Both the position numbers and the translations under genes were made by a program. 64,000 nt of DNA from an uncultured Pelagibacteraceae bacterium (GTDB lineage: Bacteria; Pseudomonadota; Alphaproteobacteria; Pelagibacterales; Pelagibacteraceae): positions 62,001-126,000 of the forward strand of contig CACKHN010000002.1 in the NCBI GenBank assembly GCA_902599995.1. Direction: 5' to 3'. Shown one piece after another: positions 50,744 to 59,287 of the stretch (positions are counted from its first letter, which is position 1; each line of letters begins with the position of its first letter). The notes under the pieces are model-generated. The model made no database searches and was not told where the DNA came from. It was given only the letters and a program-made list of their open reading frames with translations.

Positions 50744-51235
50744 TTACTCTTCTTTAAATGTTTCAAAGAAAAAACTAGCAATTAGAATAGCATCTGCCTT
50801 GTTAGAGTCCTTTTTTTTTGAGAGATGCGATGAATAATATGGAAAAATTTCAATTGCCCGTGTTCTACTTGCATCTTTTTCAGAATTAATTAAGTTAAAA
50901 TATTTTTTCCACTTTGCAGGTCGAACAAAATAGACTGAAAGCTGCATTGCACTACAAATTCCTTTAAGTATTCCAAAAGATTGACCAAAATTAAACATAC
51001 TAGTAACTCCTTGGCCTGGCATCGCCGTAACATGCTCTATAACTACTTTTATATTTTTTTTGTCAATTTTTTTTATTTTCTCTGATATTTCATTGAATAT
51101 CTGAGATCCATTTACTTGCTTCTTATTCTTTTTACCTTCAGTCATAGTGGGCATTTCAACCACATCTTTTATAACTCCGTCTTGAAAGAAACAAATTGAA
51201 CCTGAAACTCCTGGATCAATTCCTATTATAAGCAT
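50744..51235 (-). CDS. RuvC-like Holliday-junction resolvase (phage/plastid-type)
   Basis: 163 residues from ATG 51235, whose A is shared with the yebC stop (TGATG). The RNase H-like fold of RuvC is indicated by GIDPGVSGS with D7, VVIEHV with E67, and a final DSNKADAILIA with D143/D148. The core motif MPGQGVTSMFNFGQSFGI and RPAKWKKYF resemble resolvases of phages and plastids (MOC1-like) rather than the standard RuvC. It occupies the usual place of ruvC between yebC and the tol genes, but ruvA and ruvB are not there. Confidence 0.82.
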   Translation of the reverse strand: MLIIGIDPGVSGSICFFQDGVIKDVVEMPTMTEGKKNKKQVNGSQIFNEISEKIKKIDKKNIKVVIEHVTAMPGQGVTSMFNFGQSFGILKGICSAMQLSVYFVRPAKWKKYFNLINSEKDASRTRAIEIFPYYSSHLSKKKDSNKADAILIASFFFETFKEE

Positions 51236-51960
51236 CAATTATCCTCTAAATTTAAATTAGAAAAAACATTTTGTACATCGTCATCATCTTCTAAGCTATC
51301 CAGAAATCCTATAACTTCATCTTTTTTTTCACCAGTAATTTCTACGCTATTTAGAGGTATCCATTCTATTTCAGTTGAAATAAAATTAGCTATCGTTTTT
51401 TCCAAATTTTTTTTAACATTATAAATCTCGCTAACTGGACAATGAATTTCATGAAAATCGTTGTGAGATAGACACTCATCTGCGCCAGCTTCAATTGCTA
51501 ATTCCAAAATATTTTCTTCAGAAATTTCTTTTTGATCAATCTTAATAATCCCCGATTGTTTAAAATTATGTGATGCAGATCCTTGCGTTCCTAAACTTCC
51601 TCCATTTTTTTGAAAAATTGTTCTAATATTTGAGGCTGTTCTATTTTTATTGTCTGTTAGTGTTTCAACAATAACAGCAATTTTATCAGGTCCAAATCCC
51701 TCATACCTTAAATTCTCGAAATTTGAACCAGATACTGCAGAAGATTTATCAATTGCTCTCTCAATATTATCTTTAGGCATATTAGCAAATCTTGCAGCTT
51801 GTATAGCCGATCTTAACCGAGGGTTCATCGCAGGATCTTTGTCGCCAAGTTTTGCAGCAACTGTAATTTCTTTTGATAATTTTGAAAAAATTTTAGAACG
51901 CTGTTTGTCTACTTTTCCTTTTTTATGCTTGATTCCAGCCCAGTGAGAATGTCCTGCCAT
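51235..51960 (-). CDS. yebC: YebC/PmpR-family protein (translation or transcription factor)
   Basis: 241 residues, standard length. The N-terminal MAGHSHWAGIKHKKGKVDKQ motif (Trp instead of the common Lys/Ala variants) and NPRLRSAIQAARFANMPKDN define the family. Members bind nucleic acid; recent work on relatives supports roles at proline-rich ribosome stalls, earlier work as regulators. It begins 10 bases after the phosphodiesterase gene. Confidence 0.95.
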   Translation of the reverse strand: MAGHSHWAGIKHKKGKVDKQRSKIFSKLSKEITVAAKLGDKDPAMNPRLRSAIQAARFANMPKDNIERAIDKSSAVSGSNFENLRYEGFGPDKIAVIVETLTDNKNRTASNIRTIFQKNGGSLGTQGSASHNFKQSGIIKIDQKEISEENILELAIEAGADECLSHNDFHEIHCPVSEIYNVKKNLEKTIANFISTEIEWIPLNSVEITGEKKDEVIGFLDSLEDDDDVQNVFSNLNLEDN

Positions 51961-51970
51961 AGGTTTTTAC

Positions 51971-52771
51971 TCAATTTTTAATAAGATTTCCATATATATA
52001 GCTCTGAATGTTATTTGCTAAGCCAGTTTCTATATTACATTCAACTATAACACCACTTAAAGTAGCTTCCCCAACAGCTGGAAAATGTTTTGTGGAGTTT
52101 TTTTTTAAAAATCTATTTAATGAATTTTCTTTGTTCATGCCAATAACTGAGTCATAGTCACCGCACATACCAGCATCAGTTTGGTATCCTGTGCCACTCT
52201 TCAAAATTCTTGCATCATTGGTTGGAATATGGGTATGAGTTCCAACCACGAGAGTAGCTTGGCCATCAAAAAAATGACCAATAGCATTTTTTTCACTTGT
52301 GATTTCACCATGAAAATCAACAACAAGAATATCATAATCTTGTTTTAATTTGTTTTCACTCAAAAATTCCTTTGAAGTTTGAAAAACATCTTCACACTTT
52401 TTCATAAAGACGTTTCCCATCAAATTTAAAACACCAATTTTTATATTTTTATTTGTTTTGTAAATATTAAATCCTCTTCCTGGCGCAGGTTCAAAAAGAT
52501 TTTTAGGGCGTAATAATCTCTGTTCTTTATCAATATACTCCATAATTTCTTTTTTATCCCAAACATGATTTCCTGTTGTGATGACATTTACTCCACAATT
52601 AAAAAAATCTTTACATATTTCTTTTGTAAGTCCTACCCCTTGAGAAGAGGCATTTTCACCATTTACAATCACAAAATCAATATTTTTTAATTTAATTTCA
52701 TTTAAGAGACTGTTAGTCAGTTTTGAACAACCTGCAACACCTACAACATCGCCTAAAAACAATATTTTCAT
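51971..52771 (-). CDS. YmdB-type metallophosphoesterase (TIGR00282 family)
   Basis: 266 residues. The calcineurin-like metal motifs are FLGDVVGVAG (start), VNGENASSQGVG, TGNHVWDKKE, VDFHGE and VGTHTHIPTND. Homologous YmdB of Bacillus hydrolyses cyclic nucleotides, but the substrate in alphaproteobacteria is not established. It shares one base with ygfA and precedes yebC, an order seen in many alphaproteobacteria. Confidence 0.92.
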   Translation of the reverse strand: MKILFLGDVVGVAGCSKLTNSLLNEIKLKNIDFVIVNGENASSQGVGLTKEICKDFFNCGVNVITTGNHVWDKKEIMEYIDKEQRLLRPKNLFEPAPGRGFNIYKTNKNIKIGVLNLMGNVFMKKCEDVFQTSKEFLSENKLKQDYDILVVDFHGEITSEKNAIGHFFDGQATLVVGTHTHIPTNDARILKSGTGYQTDAGMCGDYDSVIGMNKENSLNRFLKKNSTKHFPAVGEATLSGVIVECNIETGLANNIQSYIYGNLIKN

Positions 52772-53313
52772 TAAGTAATATCTTTCTCAGTTATAATTAT
52801 ATCTAGTTTCTTATCATGTTTGTTAATTGGTATTGTTTTTAATTTTTGAAAAGAAAAAGCAAGACCAACTTTTACTATTTTTTTAATCTTTGATATTTTT
52901 TGAATATAACGATCATAGAAACCGCCTCCATAACCTAATCTATTTAATTTTTTATCAAATGCTACCAAAGGAACAAATATAAGATCAGGATAAACTCTGT
53001 AATTACCCCCTGGTTCTGGGATACCATATTTATTTATAAACAGGGGTTCATTTTTGTGCCATTTATAAAATTCCATTTGATTTTTTTTTTTAATTTTTGG
53101 AAGTGAAATCGTTGAACCTTTTTTAAAAAAAAAATTTAAAATTTTTAAATCCTCAATCTCATAATTTGTTGGATAATATCCACCTATAATGTTTAAATTA
53201 TATTTTTTTTTATAAAGATACGAATAAATTCGACTTGGATTTAGATTAATTTTTTTTTTTGAGTTATTTTTTCTTAATTTTACTAATGTATCTCTCAACT
53301 TTGCTTTAATCAC
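52771..53313 (-). CDS. 5-formyltetrahydrofolate cyclo-ligase
   Basis: 180 residues starting at GTG 53313, 4 bases after zapA. The family motif at the C-terminal half, PLVAFDKKLNRLGYGGGFYDR, includes the GxGxGxYDR-type nucleotide site. The enzyme returns 5-formyl-THF to the folate pool using ATP. The zapA-ygfA order is conserved in proteobacteria, but the 6S RNA gene often found between the two does not fit into the 4-base gap. Confidence 0.92.
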   Translation of the reverse strand: MIKAKLRDTLVKLRKNNSKKKINLNPSRIYSYLYKKKYNLNIIGGYYPTNYEIEDLKILNFFFKKGSTISLPKIKKKNQMEFYKWHKNEPLFINKYGIPEPGGNYRVYPDLIFVPLVAFDKKLNRLGYGGGFYDRYIQKISKIKKIVKVGLAFSFQKLKTIPINKHDKKLDIIITEKDIT

Positions 53314-53317
53314 GGAT

Positions 53318-53764
53318 TTATTTGGATAAGTTGTCTATTTTTGCTCTTTTAACAAAATTTGATATTTGATCAGCCGCTTCATCAATTAACTGCTCATATT
53401 TTTTTTGATTATTCTCAATCTCAACTTTAAAATCTTCATGATTCAAATTGAGTCTTTTTATCTCATCCTCTTTCTTATCTCGATACTCATATATTAATGA
53501 TTTAAGTTGTTTAAATTTATTTGACAAATCTTTAAATTCATTTTTTCTTTGCTCAACCTTCTTTTTAGTTTCATAATATTCATCCATTATTTTCACCGCT
53601 GTAATTAACAGAAGCTTGTTCTCTCCTAAATTGCCTAGATCATTTTTTAAATTGTTAAACTTTTTGCTGATTTGAATCAGTAATTCTTCTAGATGTTCCT
53701 CTTGCCCATCATCACAGGACAATATGAATTCTTTGTTGTTAAATTTAATACTTACATTTGCCAT
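53318..53764 (-). CDS. zapA: Cell division protein ZapA, long form
   Basis: 148 residues. The N-terminal ZapA head (about 1-60) shows VSIKFNNKEFILSCDDGQEE and LGENKLLLITAVKIMDEYYE. The C-terminal part is a coiled coil extended to about residue 140, some 40 residues longer than typical ZapA. ZapA crosslinks FtsZ filaments at the division ring. It overlaps the small coiled-coil gene upstream by 13 bases and is the neighbour of ygfA. Confidence 0.85.
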   Translation of the reverse strand: MANVSIKFNNKEFILSCDDGQEEHLEELLIQISKKFNNLKNDLGNLGENKLLLITAVKIMDEYYETKKKVEQRKNEFKDLSNKFKQLKSLIYEYRDKKEDEIKRLNLNHEDFKVEIENNQKKYEQLIDEAADQISNFVKRAKIDNLSK

Positions 53765-54075
53765 TTATCTATTTCTTCTAATAAAGTATCTGTTTCTTGA
53801 CTCAATTCATCAATTTTTTCAGAAAACTCCATTTGCTTTCTTTCCTCGTATTTTTCTTTATTTTTAATTTCATCTATTTTTTTTGATAAAATTTCATGCT
53901 CCTCTAGTAATACTTTGTATTTATTCTCCAATTCATTTTTTTCAATTTCTAATTGATTTTTTTGTTTACTTAACTTTTCAACATTACTTTGCAATTCTGG
54001 ATTAGTAAGTTTTAAATTTTTTAATTCATCTAAAACTGAAATTAATTTTTTTTCTTTTTCGTTCATAGAATTCAT
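53752..54075 (-). CDS. Small coiled-coil protein upstream of zapA (DUF4164-like)
   Basis: 107 residues, nearly all one heptad-patterned helix rich in Glu, Lys and Leu (SKQKNQLEIEKNELENKYKV), ending DKWQM. No signal or membrane segment. Alphaproteobacteria often encode a short coiled-coil protein (DUF4164) just before zapA, and this one overlaps zapA by 13 bases. ZapB-like partnership is possible but unproven. A second ATG at 54066 could be the start. Confidence 0.7.
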   Translation of the reverse strand: MNSMNEKEKKLISVLDELKNLKLTNPELQSNVEKLSKQKNQLEIEKNELENKYKVLLEEHEILSKKIDEIKNKEKYEERKQMEFSEKIDELSQETDTLLEEIDKWQM

Positions 54076-54126
54076 ATATATAGATATAATATTAAATAGA
54101 TTCTTCTTAGTCTAGTCAGGATAATT

Positions 54127-56085
54127 TTGAATAAACTACATAATGATTTAGCAAATTGTATCAGATTTTTATCAATTGATGCAGTTCAAAACGCCAATTC
54201 TGGTCACCCAGGCATGCCAATGGGTATGGCTGATGTTGCAACTGTGCTTTTTAAGAATTTTTTAAAATTTAATCCTAAAAATCCAAATTGGATGAATAGA
54301 GATAGATTCGTTTTATCTGCAGGTCACGGATCAATGCTGTTGTACTCTTTACTGTTTTTAACTGGATATAAAAGTATTTCATTGAATAGTATAAAAAATT
54401 TTAGACAGCTAAACTCTATTTGTGCTGGTCACCCTGAATACCATCCAAATTCTGGTATAGAAACAACAACAGGACCTCTTGGTCAAGGAATAGCCAACGC
54501 AGTAGGATTTGCAATCGCAGAAGAAATTTTAAAAAAAAAATTAGGAAATGACATAATTAATCACAAAACTTATGTTTTAGCTGGAGATGGTTGTTTAATG
54601 GAAGGTATAAGTCATGAAGCAATGAGCTTAGCGGGTCACTTGAAACTCAAAAATATAGTAGTGCTTTTTGATAACAATTCAATTTCAATTGATGGGCCTA
54701 CTGATCTTGCAGTTTCAGATAATTTTAAACAAAGATTTAAGAGTTATGGTTGGGATTATGTTTTAATAAATGGACATGATGAAAAGGAAATATTTAAAGC
54801 ATTAAAAAATGTGCAAAATGCAAAAAAACCTACAGTTATTTCATGTAAAACAAAAATTGGATATGGCTCACCAAATAAATCAGGTAAAGCATCTTCTCAT
54901 GGAAGCCCTTTAGGTTTAGAGGAAATTAAACTTGTTAGAAAAAATCTTAATTGGAACAATAAGCCTTTTTATATTCCTAAAAAACTTTTAAAAGAGTGGA
55001 GAAAAATTGGTCAAAAGGGTAAAATTATAGAAAAAAAATGGATTAAAATATTCAATAAAAATAAAATAAAATTTAAAGAAATAAAAAAAAATAATTTTTC
55101 AAGTATATTAAAACAACAAAAAAGAGCTGCAATAAAAGAACCTAAGAATTTAGCTACAAGAAAATGTTCTGAAATTACTTTGACGGCATTAACAAGCCAA
55201 AAACATAACTTAGTTGGTGGTTCTGCTGATTTGGCAGGATCAAATAATACAAAAACAAAACATCAAAAAATAGTTAAACCGGGAGATTTTAATGGAGATT
55301 ATATTCACTACGGAGTAAGAGAACATGCAATGAGTGGTGTTATGAATGGTATTGCACTTTATGGAAACTTAATTCCTTACGGTGGTACTTTTTTAATATT
55401 TTCTGATTATTGTAAACCTTCTATTAGATTATCTGCGTTGATGCAAACAAGGGTAATTTATGTAATGACTCATGACTCAGTAGGGCTTGGAGAGGACGGA
55501 CCAACCCATCAGCCAATTGAACAACTCTCAGGATTACGATCAATTCCAAATTTAAATGTTTTTAGACCAGCAGATAGAGTTGAAACAATTGAATGTTGGG
55601 AACATGCACTAAAAAGTTCAAAAACACCAAGTATTTTGTCATTAACAAGACAAGGTCTAAATCCGATAAGAAAATCTTATACAAATTTAAATAAATGTTC
55701 TTCAGGGGCTTATGAAGTTTTGAGGACTAACAATAAAATTATTTTAACAATATTTGCAAGTGGTTCAGAGGTTAGTTTGGCTATTGAAACCAGTCATAAA
55801 TTAGCCAAAGATAAAATATATTCCAAAGTTATATCTATGCCATCTATGGAGCTTTTCGATCAACAATCAAAATTATATAAAAATAAAATTTTAAACGAAA
55901 CTAAATTTAAAATTTCAATTGAAGCCGGATCGAGTGATTATTGGAAAAAATATGTAGGAAGCTTAGGTTTAACATTTGGAATTAACGAATTTGGTAAGAG
56001 TGCACCCTACAAAGATATTTTTGAACATTTTGGATTAACAGTTTCAAATATTGTCAGTAAAACTAAGAAAATGCTAAAAAATTAA
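54127..56085 (+). CDS. tkt: Transketolase
   Basis: 652 residues starting at TTG 54127 with AGGA 8-11 bases upstream; no ATG precedes the conserved IRFLSIDAVQNANSGHPGMP. ThDP motifs are GDGCLMEGISHEAMSLAGH and the long GDG-to-NN segment. The pyrimidine-binding and C-terminal domains contain THDSVGLGEDGPTHQPIEQL. It transfers two-carbon units between pentose and triose phosphates. It leads the tkt-gap-pgk-fba operon. Confidence 0.97.
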   Translation: MNKLHNDLANCIRFLSIDAVQNANSGHPGMPMGMADVATVLFKNFLKFNPKNPNWMNRDRFVLSAGHGSMLLYSLLFLTGYKSISLNSIKNFRQLNSICAGHPEYHPNSGIETTTGPLGQGIANAVGFAIAEEILKKKLGNDIINHKTYVLAGDGCLMEGISHEAMSLAGHLKLKNIVVLFDNNSISIDGPTDLAVSDNFKQRFKSYGWDYVLINGHDEKEIFKALKNVQNAKKPTVISCKTKIGYGSPNKSGKASSHGSPLGLEEIKLVRKNLNWNNKPFYIPKKLLKEWRKIGQKGKIIEKKWIKIFNKNKIKFKEIKKNNFSSILKQQKRAAIKEPKNLATRKCSEITLTALTSQKHNLVGGSADLAGSNNTKTKHQKIVKPGDFNGDYIHYGVREHAMSGVMNGIALYGNLIPYGGTFLIFSDYCKPSIRLSALMQTRVIYVMTHDSVGLGEDGPTHQPIEQLSGLRSIPNLNVFRPADRVETIECWEHALKSSKTPSILSLTRQGLNPIRKSYTNLNKCSSGAYEVLRTNNKIILTIFASGSEVSLAIETSHKLAKDKIYSKVISMPSMELFDQQSKLYKNKILNETKFKISIEAGSSDYWKKYVGSLGLTFGINEFGKSAPYKDIFEHFGLTVSNIVSKTKKMLKN

Positions 56086-56087
56086 TT

Positions 56088-57095
56088 ATGGTAATGAAAA
56101 TTGGAATTAATGGAATGGGTAGAATTGGTCGAATGATTGTTAGATCAATTTTTGAAAGAAAGAACAAAAGTTTGAAAATTCAACACATTAATAATAGATC
56201 AAATTCAGAGAGTACAAGTAAATTAATTAAATATGACTCTATCCATGGAAAATTTAATGGTGATGTTAATTTTGATAAAAATCACTTAATAATAAATGAT
56301 CAAAAAATTTCATTTTCTCAAGAGCCTAAGATCGAAAAAATTAATTGGAAAAAATATGATGTTGACTATGTTTTAGAATGTACTGGTAAATTTAACTCAA
56401 GAGAAAAACTTAAGGCCCATGTAAGAAATGGTGCGAAAAAAGTAATTGTTTCCGCTCCTTGCAAAAACGCGGACAAAACAATCGTTTTTGGTGTTAATCA
56501 AAATACTTTATCTAAAAAAGATAGAATAATCTCAGCTGCCTCATGTACTACGAATTGTTTGGCACCAGTTGTAAATGTTATCCACAAAAAATTTGAAATT
56601 GAAAAAGGTTTTATGACAACAATTCATTCATTTACAAGTGACCAAAGAATTTTAGATAATTCTCATAAAGATCCAAGGAGAGCACGATCTGCAAGCCAAT
56701 CGATTGTACCCACATCCACAGGAGCATCAAAATCGATAGGTGAAATAATTCCAAGTCTGAAAGGAAAGTTAGAAGGTGTGGCGATGCGAGTGCCAACACC
56801 AAATGTTTCACTTTTAGAATTGGTTTTTTGTACCAAAAAAAAAATTAATATTAAAAGTATTAATAATGTATTTGAAATAGCTTCAAAAAAAGAATTAAAA
56901 GAAATTTTAGTTGTCAATCAGGAAAGATTAGTTTCAGTTGATTTCAATCATAATTCAGCCTCTGCAATTATTGATGCGTCTTTAACAAGTGTGGTCGGAG
57001 CCAATATGGGTAAAATTTCAGCTTGGTATGATAACGAATGGGGTTTTTCTAATAGAATGTGTGATATTGCAGAAAATTTGCATAAAATCTCTTAA
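56088..57095 (+). CDS. gap: Glyceraldehyde-3-phosphate dehydrogenase, predicted NADP-type
   Basis: 335 residues. The Rossmann motif INGMGRIGRMIVRS and catalytic C153 in AASCTTNCLAP are intact, and the catalytic histidine lies in TTIHSFTSDQ. At the end of the second strand the usual NDL is NNRS (N36, R37, S38), so the aspartate that contacts the NAD ribose is missing. This points to NADP(H) use. A second ATG at 56094 could be the start. It is 2 bases after tkt and shares one base with pgk. Confidence 0.95.
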   Translation: MVMKIGINGMGRIGRMIVRSIFERKNKSLKIQHINNRSNSESTSKLIKYDSIHGKFNGDVNFDKNHLIINDQKISFSQEPKIEKINWKKYDVDYVLECTGKFNSREKLKAHVRNGAKKVIVSAPCKNADKTIVFGVNQNTLSKKDRIISAASCTTNCLAPVVNVIHKKFEIEKGFMTTIHSFTSDQRILDNSHKDPRRARSASQSIVPTSTGASKSIGEIIPSLKGKLEGVAMRVPTPNVSLLELVFCTKKKINIKSINNVFEIASKKELKEILVVNQERLVSVDFNHNSASAIIDASLTSVVGANMGKISAWYDNEWGFSNRMCDIAENLHKIS

Positions 57096-58276
57096 TGAAA
57101 AGTATCAGTAACGAAACAAATCTGCGTGATAAAAAAATACTATTAAGATTGGATTTAAATGTTCCTTTAATTAAAGGAAAAATAAGTGACACAACTAGAA
57201 TTGATAAAATTCTACCTACTTTAAAATTTCTAAATAAGCAAAAAACTAAAATTATTATTTTATCTCATGTAGGAAGGCCAAAAGGTAAAATTTCAAGAGA
57301 GCTTTCATTAAAGCCAATTTGTGAAAATTTACAGGATCAATTAGGTTTAAATGTCAGATTAATCACACAAAATATCAATGAAATTGAAAAAAAGGATTTC
57401 TTCGATAAATTTGAAGAAGAAATTTTAATGCTAGAAAATATAAGGTTTTATCCAGAAGAGGAAAAAAATGATAAAAATTTTGCAAAACACCTAGCAAATC
57501 TTGGCGATCTTTATGTTAATGATGCCTTCTCTTGCTCTCATCGGTTACATACGTCAATTGTTGAAATTTCAAGATTCCTGCCTTCGTTTTCTGGGTTACA
57601 ACTAGATTTAGAAGTTGATGCTCTTACTAAAATTACATCTCAAATCACAAAACCAATATCCTGTATAATTGGTGGGTCGAAAATTTCTACCAAAATTGAA
57701 GTTATTAAAAATCTAATACCTAAATTTGATAATATTATTATTGTTGGCGGTATGGCTAATAATTTTATTGAATACTTCGGTCACAATATTGGAAAATCTA
57801 TTAAAGAAAAAAATTGTAAAAAGATAATTGAAGAAATTATTTCATTTTCGAAAAAAGAAAATTGTGAAATAATTTATCCAGAAGATGTGTTAGTATCTAA
57901 AGATCTAGATGGATCAAGTGAAAAAAAAAAATTAAATGAAATTTTTAACGATGAAATGATTTTAGACATTGGCCCAAAAACCATAAATAAAATAGCTAGT
58001 ATTATTAATTCAAGTAAGACCATATTGTGGAATGGCCCTGCTGGATATTTTGAAAACCCTAACTTTGCAAACGGCAGCATTGAAATAGCAAAAACAATAA
58101 TTAAAAATAATAAATTAAACAGAATTTTTTCAGTTGCTGGTGGAGGAGATACGGTCTCATTATTAAACAACATCAAGGCTATAGAAAGTTTTAACTTTGT
58201 TTCAACTGCAGGTGGAGCGTTTATAGAATATCTTGAAGGTAAAAAGCTTCCTGGTATAACCGCTTTAAATAGATAA
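57095..58276 (+). CDS. pgk: Phosphoglycerate kinase
   Basis: 393 residues. LRLDLNVPLIKGKISDTTRI at the N-terminus, ILSHVGRPKG, LENIRFYPEEEKND, VNDAFSCSHRLHTS and the C-terminal nucleotide motif VAGGGDTVSLLNN are family signatures. One irregularity is WNGPAGYFE, where most enzymes have WNGPMGVFE. It starts at the last base of the gap stop codon and abuts fba. Confidence 0.97.
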   Translation: MKSISNETNLRDKKILLRLDLNVPLIKGKISDTTRIDKILPTLKFLNKQKTKIIILSHVGRPKGKISRELSLKPICENLQDQLGLNVRLITQNINEIEKKDFFDKFEEEILMLENIRFYPEEEKNDKNFAKHLANLGDLYVNDAFSCSHRLHTSIVEISRFLPSFSGLQLDLEVDALTKITSQITKPISCIIGGSKISTKIEVIKNLIPKFDNIIIVGGMANNFIEYFGHNIGKSIKEKNCKKIIEEIISFSKKENCEIIYPEDVLVSKDLDGSSEKKKLNEIFNDEMILDIGPKTINKIASIINSSKTILWNGPAGYFENPNFANGSIEIAKTIIKNNKLNRIFSVAGGGDTVSLLNNIKAIESFNFVSTAGGAFIEYLEGKKLPGITALNR

Positions 58277-59287
58277 ATGTCTGAACTAAATAAAATTGCA
58301 CTAAAAATAATTTCTAATGGTAAAGGTATACTTGCTGCAGATGAGAGCACTGGCACCATGACCAGGAGACTTAAAGTGGTTAACATAAATTCAACTCCTG
58401 AAAATAGACTATTGTTTAGGGAAATTCTTTTCTCATCTGAATGCATGAAAGATTGTATTGGAGGGGTCATTCTCTACGATGAAACAATAAATCAAACTAC
58501 AAGTTCTGGAAAATCCATCCCTGATCTAATTTCGGACACAGGCGCTGTACCTGGAATAAAAGTTGATTCGGGTGCTGTAGAATTAGCAAACTCTCCTGAA
58601 GAAAAAATTACTGAAGGTTTAGATGGCCTCAGAAATAGATTGAAAAAATATTATGAACTCGGAGCAAGATTTACAAAATGGAGAGGGGTTTATTCTATCA
58701 GTAATAAATATCCAACTAAGCTAGCAATAAATAGTAATGCTCATGCACTTGCGAGATATTCAGCACTGGCTCAAGAAAGTGGCATGGTCCCAATAGTGGA
58801 GCCTGAGGTATTAATGGATGGAGAACATTCTGCAGATATTTGTTTAAGTAAAACATCAGAGGTTATAAAAAAATGCTTTGAAGAATTAATATTACATAAA
58901 GTTGATCTTTCAGGAATTATTTTAAAACCAAATATGATAGTATCTGGTAATCTATCTAAAGAAAAAATATCCAGTGAAGAGATTTCAAATAAAACACTTG
59001 AGTGTCTCAAAAATTCAGTTCCTAGTGATGTGCCTGGGATTGCTTTTTTATCGGGGGGTCAATCAGAGTTAGAGGCCACAGAAAATTTAAATTTGATAAA
59101 TAAAAATAATAATACTAATTTTATTATGACATACTCATATGGAAGAGCTCTTCAGCAAAGTGCTCTTAAGGTCTGGTCTAAAAATATAAAAGACAAAGAA
59201 GGAACTCAAAAAACTTTTAATCACAGAGCTAAAATGTGTACATTGGCTGCTCAGGGCAAATGGGCGAGTGAACTTGAGATTAAATAA
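58277..59287 (+). CDS. Fructose-bisphosphate aldolase, class I
   Basis: 336 residues. It is a class I (Schiff-base) aldolase, not the class II zinc enzyme of most bacteria. The motifs are GKGILAADESTGTM, VPIVEPEVLMDGEH and the lysine of LSGIILKPNMI (K217). The C-terminal AAQGKWASELEI resembles the eukaryotic-type family. It joins or splits FBP with DHAP and GAP. It directly follows pgk with no gap. Confidence 0.96.
   Translation: MSELNKIALKIISNGKGILAADESTGTMTRRLKVVNINSTPENRLLFREILFSSECMKDCIGGVILYDETINQTTSSGKSIPDLISDTGAVPGIKVDSGAVELANSPEEKITEGLDGLRNRLKKYYELGARFTKWRGVYSISNKYPTKLAINSNAHALARYSALAQESGMVPIVEPEVLMDGEHSADICLSKTSEVIKKCFEELILHKVDLSGIILKPNMIVSGNLSKEKISSEEISNKTLECLKNSVPSDVPGIAFLSGGQSELEATENLNLINKNNNTNFIMTYSYGRALQQSALKVWSKNIKDKEGTQKTFNHRAKMCTLAAQGKWASELEIK

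Noticed and set aside
53314-53317. 6S RNA gene expected between zapA and the cyclo-ligase gene
   Set aside because: The gap is only 4 bases, so 6S RNA must be elsewhere or absent.
57874-58470. Minus-strand open frame of 198 codons across pgk and fba
   Set aside because: Antisense to two well-identified enzymes, with no family signature or ribosome site.
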